A stretch of 64,000 nucleotides of DNA from Ptiloglossa arizonensis (Eukaryota > Arthropoda > Insecta > Hymenoptera > Colletidae), in the NCBI RefSeq assembly GCF_051014685.1, contig NW_027478536.1, positions 620,001 through 684,000 on the forward strand, written 5' to 3'. Below, one piece after another: positions 61,921 to 64,000 of the stretch. The first letter of the stretch is position 1. Each line of letters starts with the position of its first letter. The notes beneath the pieces are model-generated. The model had not been told where the DNA came from, did no database searches, and was given only the letters and a program-made list of their open reading frames with translations. The position numbers were made by a program, and so were the translations under genes.

Positions 61921-62432
61921 CCTCGACACCCGATACAAACGAAGATACTAAACCAAAGAGATCGAAGGAATCAATGTTCCTTCGATCTCCTCGTTTAGTT
62001 CTGCCAAGCAATTACATTATGGAAAAATTAGGCAAAATTGGAAAAGACGCGACACGAACCGTGCAGTTGGTCCTACTAGGTCGGTCCCGTTTCCCCTCAG
62101 TGGGCCCGATTAAAGAGGAAATGCACGACGCCGTCCACTCATATAGAGTGCCCCGTTTCTCCCAACTCCGCGTCAGGAACCACGCAAAGCGTGGACCTGA
62201 CTCACGGAGGATGACGAAGAGAGGGTCTTATGGCACAGGGCTTCTACAGGGACCGATGCGAACACCTGCCTCTGTGGTCGCAGCATGTTCTCTCTGGAAG
62301 CGGACGCACCAGAAGAGACGGCGATCGACCGTTCGGACCACCTACACGGCCGGTCACTTGCTTATGCAACAAGCAGTGATGACCGGGCTGAAGAACGGGA
62401 AAGCGAGCAAAAATAAGCTAAAGATTGGATAA
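61896..62432 (+). CDS. Hypothetical basic open frame, 178 codons, doubtful
   Basis: An ATG-to-TAA frame in a locally GC-richer segment. The product is rich in Lys, Arg, Ser and Thr. The two hairpin repeats translate to related words (ESKFHRSP and ESMFLRSP near residues 2-9 and 25-32), and a basic tract KRTHQKRRR lies near residue 135. No membrane segment, signal peptide or known domain is visible. A shorter frame (61654-61998) overlaps in another phase. It could be the edge of a transposable element or LTR, or chance. No splice sites or promoter could be assigned. Confidence 0.15.
   Translation: MESKFHRSPSTPDTNEDTKPKRSKESMFLRSPRLVLPSNYIMEKLGKIGKDATRTVQLVLLGRSRFPSVGPIKEEMHDAVHSYRVPRFSQLRVRNHAKRGPDSRRMTKRGSYGTGLLQGPMRTPASVVAACSLWKRTHQKRRRSTVRTTYTAGHLLMQQAVMTGLKNGKASKNKLKIG
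61958..61989. other. Hairpin element 2
   Basis: GAGATCGAAGGAA, loop TCAATG, TTCCTTCGATCTC: a perfect 13-bp stem. It begins 69 bases downstream of hairpin 1. Confidence 0.75.
62172..62201. other. Strong two-part hairpin
   Basis: GTCAGG and CCTGAC form an outer stem, CCACGC and GCGTGG an inner stem with loop AAA, with an AA/A bulge between them. It is GC-rich against its surroundings. Function unknown. Confidence 0.6.
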
Positions 62433-62531
62433 TTGCTCGACAAATAACAGATATTTGTACACGGTGGCCTTAAAGTTAACTTATTCCAAGCTTAACTAAA
62501 GATCCCACGGCGGTTGCGACGATAGTGTCCT
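62202..62531. other. Nuclear DNA between hairpin and microsatellite
   Basis: Contains the end of the doubtful basic frame, then non-coding sequence (GTACACGGTGGCCTTAAAG and CACGGCGGTTGCGACG) up to the microsatellite. GC content is higher than in the rest of the unique DNA. No recognisable gene. Confidence 0.4.
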
Positions 62532-62940
62532 CTTCGTTCTTCGTTCTTTGTTCTTCGTTCTTCGTTCTTCGTTCTTCGTTCTTCGTTCTTCGTTCTTCGT
62601 TCTTCGTTCTTCGTTCTTCGTTCTTCGTTCTTCGTTCTTCGTTCTTCGTTCTTCGTTCTTCGTTCTTCGTTCTTCGTTCTTCGTTCTTCGTTCTTCGTTC
62701 TTCGTTCTTCGTTCTTCGTTCTTCGTTCTTCGTTCTTCGTTCTTCGTTCTTCGTTCTTCGTTCTTCGTTCTTCGTTCTTCGTTCTTCGTTCTTCGTTCTT
62801 CGTTCTTCGTTCTTCGTTCTTCGTTCTTCGTTCTTCGTTCTTCGTTCTTCGTTCTTCGTTCTTCGTTCTTCGTTCTTCGTTCTTCGTTCTTCGTTCTTCG
62901 TTCTTCGTTCTTCGTTCTTCGTTCTTCGTTCTTCGTTCTC
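62532..62940. repeat. Heptamer microsatellite (TCGTTCT)n, ~58 copies
   Basis: Near-perfect 7-bp repeat with one early variant (TTGTTCT at about 62546). Open frames across it encode a seven-residue FVLRSSF repeat and are artefacts. It is not the TTAGG insect telomere repeat. Confidence 0.95.
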
Positions 62941-63137
62941 CGGTGTGCTTACCTAAGAGAAACCTAAAGTCAAGGCATGATAAAAAAATGATAGAAAATA
63001 GAAATGAAGCTGGTTAGTGATTAAATACAGTCATTCAGTAACAAAGGAAATAAAGGCAAGAATGACAAAAAAATAAACATGGAAAAACAAGTACAAAGTA
63101 AAATCAGAGAACAAATAAATAAATTACAGAAAGAAAC
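62941..63137. other. A-rich flank before assembly gap
   Basis: A-rich sequence. An ATG at 63079 opens 19 codons (MEKQVQSKIREQINKLQKE) that run into the gap, so a coding start cannot be excluded or supported. Confidence 0.3.
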
Positions 63138-63237
63138 NNNNNNNNNNNNNNNNNNNNNNNNNNNNNNNNNNNNNNNNNNNNNNNNNNNNNNNNNNNNNNN
63201 NNNNNNNNNNNNNNNNNNNNNNNNNNNNNNNNNNNNN
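63138..63237. other. Assembly gap, 100 N
   Basis: Exactly 100 N, a conventional placeholder for a gap of unknown size. Order across it depends on scaffolding. Confidence 0.98.
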
Positions 63238-64000
63238 CCCTAGGCCGTTATAGTTATTTGTTTCGAGTATCAGACTTGCGAAAATTTTGATGGTTTCTCA
63301 ACCATTCCTTAAATTCAAACTCCCATATTTCGCGAACGGATTGACGAACTCGAGAAATTCCTGTTGCATCTGAAAGTAGAAACTCGCCCGATTACAATGG
63401 TGTGTGTACTTTTCCCCTAGGCCATTCCAGTTATTGGTTTCGAGTATCAGACTAGCGAAAATTTTGATGGTTTCTCAACCATTCCTTAACATCAAACTCC
63501 CATATCTCGCGAATGGATTGACGAACTCGAGAAATTCCTGTTGCATCTGAAAGTTGAAACTCGCCCGATTACAACGGTATGGGTATTTTTGCTCTAGACC
63601 ATAGTAGATATTGGTTTAGAGTATCAGACTTGCGAAAACTTTGATGGTTTCTCAACCATTCCTTAACTTCAAACTCCCATATCTCGCGAACGGATTGACG
63701 AACTCGAGAAATTCCTGTTGCATCTGAAAGCAGAAACTCTCCGGATTACAACGGTATGTGTATTTTTCCCCTAGGCCGTTATAGTTATTTGTTTCGAGTA
63801 TCAGACTTGCGAAAATTTTGATGGTTTCTCAACCATTCCTTAAATTCAAACTCCCATATTTCGCGAACGGATTGACGAACTCGAGAAATTCCTGTTGCAT
63901 CTGAAAGTAGAAACTCGCCCGATTACAATGGTGTGTGTACTTTTCCCCGAGGCCATTCCAGTTATTGGTTTCGAGTATCAGACTTGCGAAAATTTTGATG
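63238..64000 (+). repeat. 177-bp satellite, ~4.3 units with a 3-unit higher-order period
   Basis: The CCCTAGGCC-like marker recurs at 63238, 63415, 63592, 63769 and 63946, exactly 177 bp apart. Units share CGAGTATCAGACT, GATGGTTTCTCAACCATTCC and GACGAACTCGAGAAATTCC. Units 1 and 4 are identical by eye, and unit 5 matches unit 2 best, giving a 531-bp higher-order repeat. It runs off the window and begins at the gap. It is probably centromeric or subtelomeric satellite. Honey bee has satellites of similar length (176 and 547 bp), but homology was not tested. Confidence 0.93.

Noticed and set aside
61654..61998. 114-codon open frame
   Set aside because: Overlaps another frame in a different phase, with low-complexity composition and no recognised domain.
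61896..62432. Firm assignment of the basic 178-codon frame to a retrotransposon
   Set aside because: No zinc knuckle, protease, reverse transcriptase or LTR ends were seen; left as doubtful hypothetical.
62532..62940. Telomere repeat
   Set aside because: The 7-bp unit TCGTTCT differs from TTAGG and is flanked by unique sequence on both sides.

Overview
This window looks like nuclear DNA of an insect, most probably an aculeate hymenopteran and likely a bee. It holds no convincing nuclear protein-coding gene. About 52.7 kb of the 64 kb is one family of purine/pyrimidine-asymmetric minisatellite, interleaved with nuclear copies of mitochondrial DNA (numts) and satellite-like nuclear DNA. The taxon call rests on the mitochondrial pieces: they read only with the invertebrate mitochondrial code (TGA=Trp, AGA=Ser, ATA=Met), are extremely AT-rich, follow the insect order COX1-trnL2-COX2-trnK-trnD-ATP8-ATP6-COX3, have a trnK with a UUU anticodon, and encode COX2, ND2 and ATP8 proteins that look bee-like from memory of the families.

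Layout. 1-725: antisense ND2 numt (copy A). 726-42267: array 1, a 20-bp minisatellite with 8-bp-unit caps, whose purine-rich strand switches three times (1034/1035, about 2702/2703, 40892/40893). 42268-42488: sense 5' fragment of ND2 (copy D). 42489-44357: AT-rich nuclear DNA with a 544-bp tandem repeat of about 2.7 copies. 44358-45081: antisense ND2 (copy B). 45082-53543: array 2, one strand switch at 52778/52779. 53544-58526: a 5-kb numt with ND2 (copy C), COX1, trnL2, COX2, trnK, trnD, ATP8, ATP6, a broken COX3 and, after a deletion junction, the C-terminal part of ND4 in antisense. 58527-61213: array 3, pyrimidine strand only, ending in a vestige of the ND2 edge (copy E, 61214-61234). 61235-61357: an inverted copy of the start of the 544-bp repeat. 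61358-62531: mixed nuclear DNA with two related hairpins. 62532-62940: a 7-bp microsatellite. 63138-63237: a 100-N assembly gap. 63238-64000: a 177-bp satellite with a three-unit higher-order period.

How the pieces fit. Five of the six array edges abut the same ND2-side sequence. The purine-to-pyrimidine switches are palindromic. The ND2 copies face outward around arrays 1 and 2. This suggests a repeatedly inverted and duplicated composite of the form ND2(-)/purine array/pyrimidine array/ND2(+), embedded in a 544-bp-repeat neighbourhood. ND2 copies A, B and C share one frameshift, and A and B also share a TGA-to-TAA change, so the numts were multiplied inside the nucleus rather than transferred several times. 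The numt genes are dead: COX1 and COX2 each carry an in-frame TAA, COX1 has lost the Mg-ligand Asp, COX3 is frameshifted and truncated, and only ATP8 and ATP6 remain open under the mitochondrial code. Stop-free frames up to about 15 kb in the arrays are a by-product of composition, not genes.
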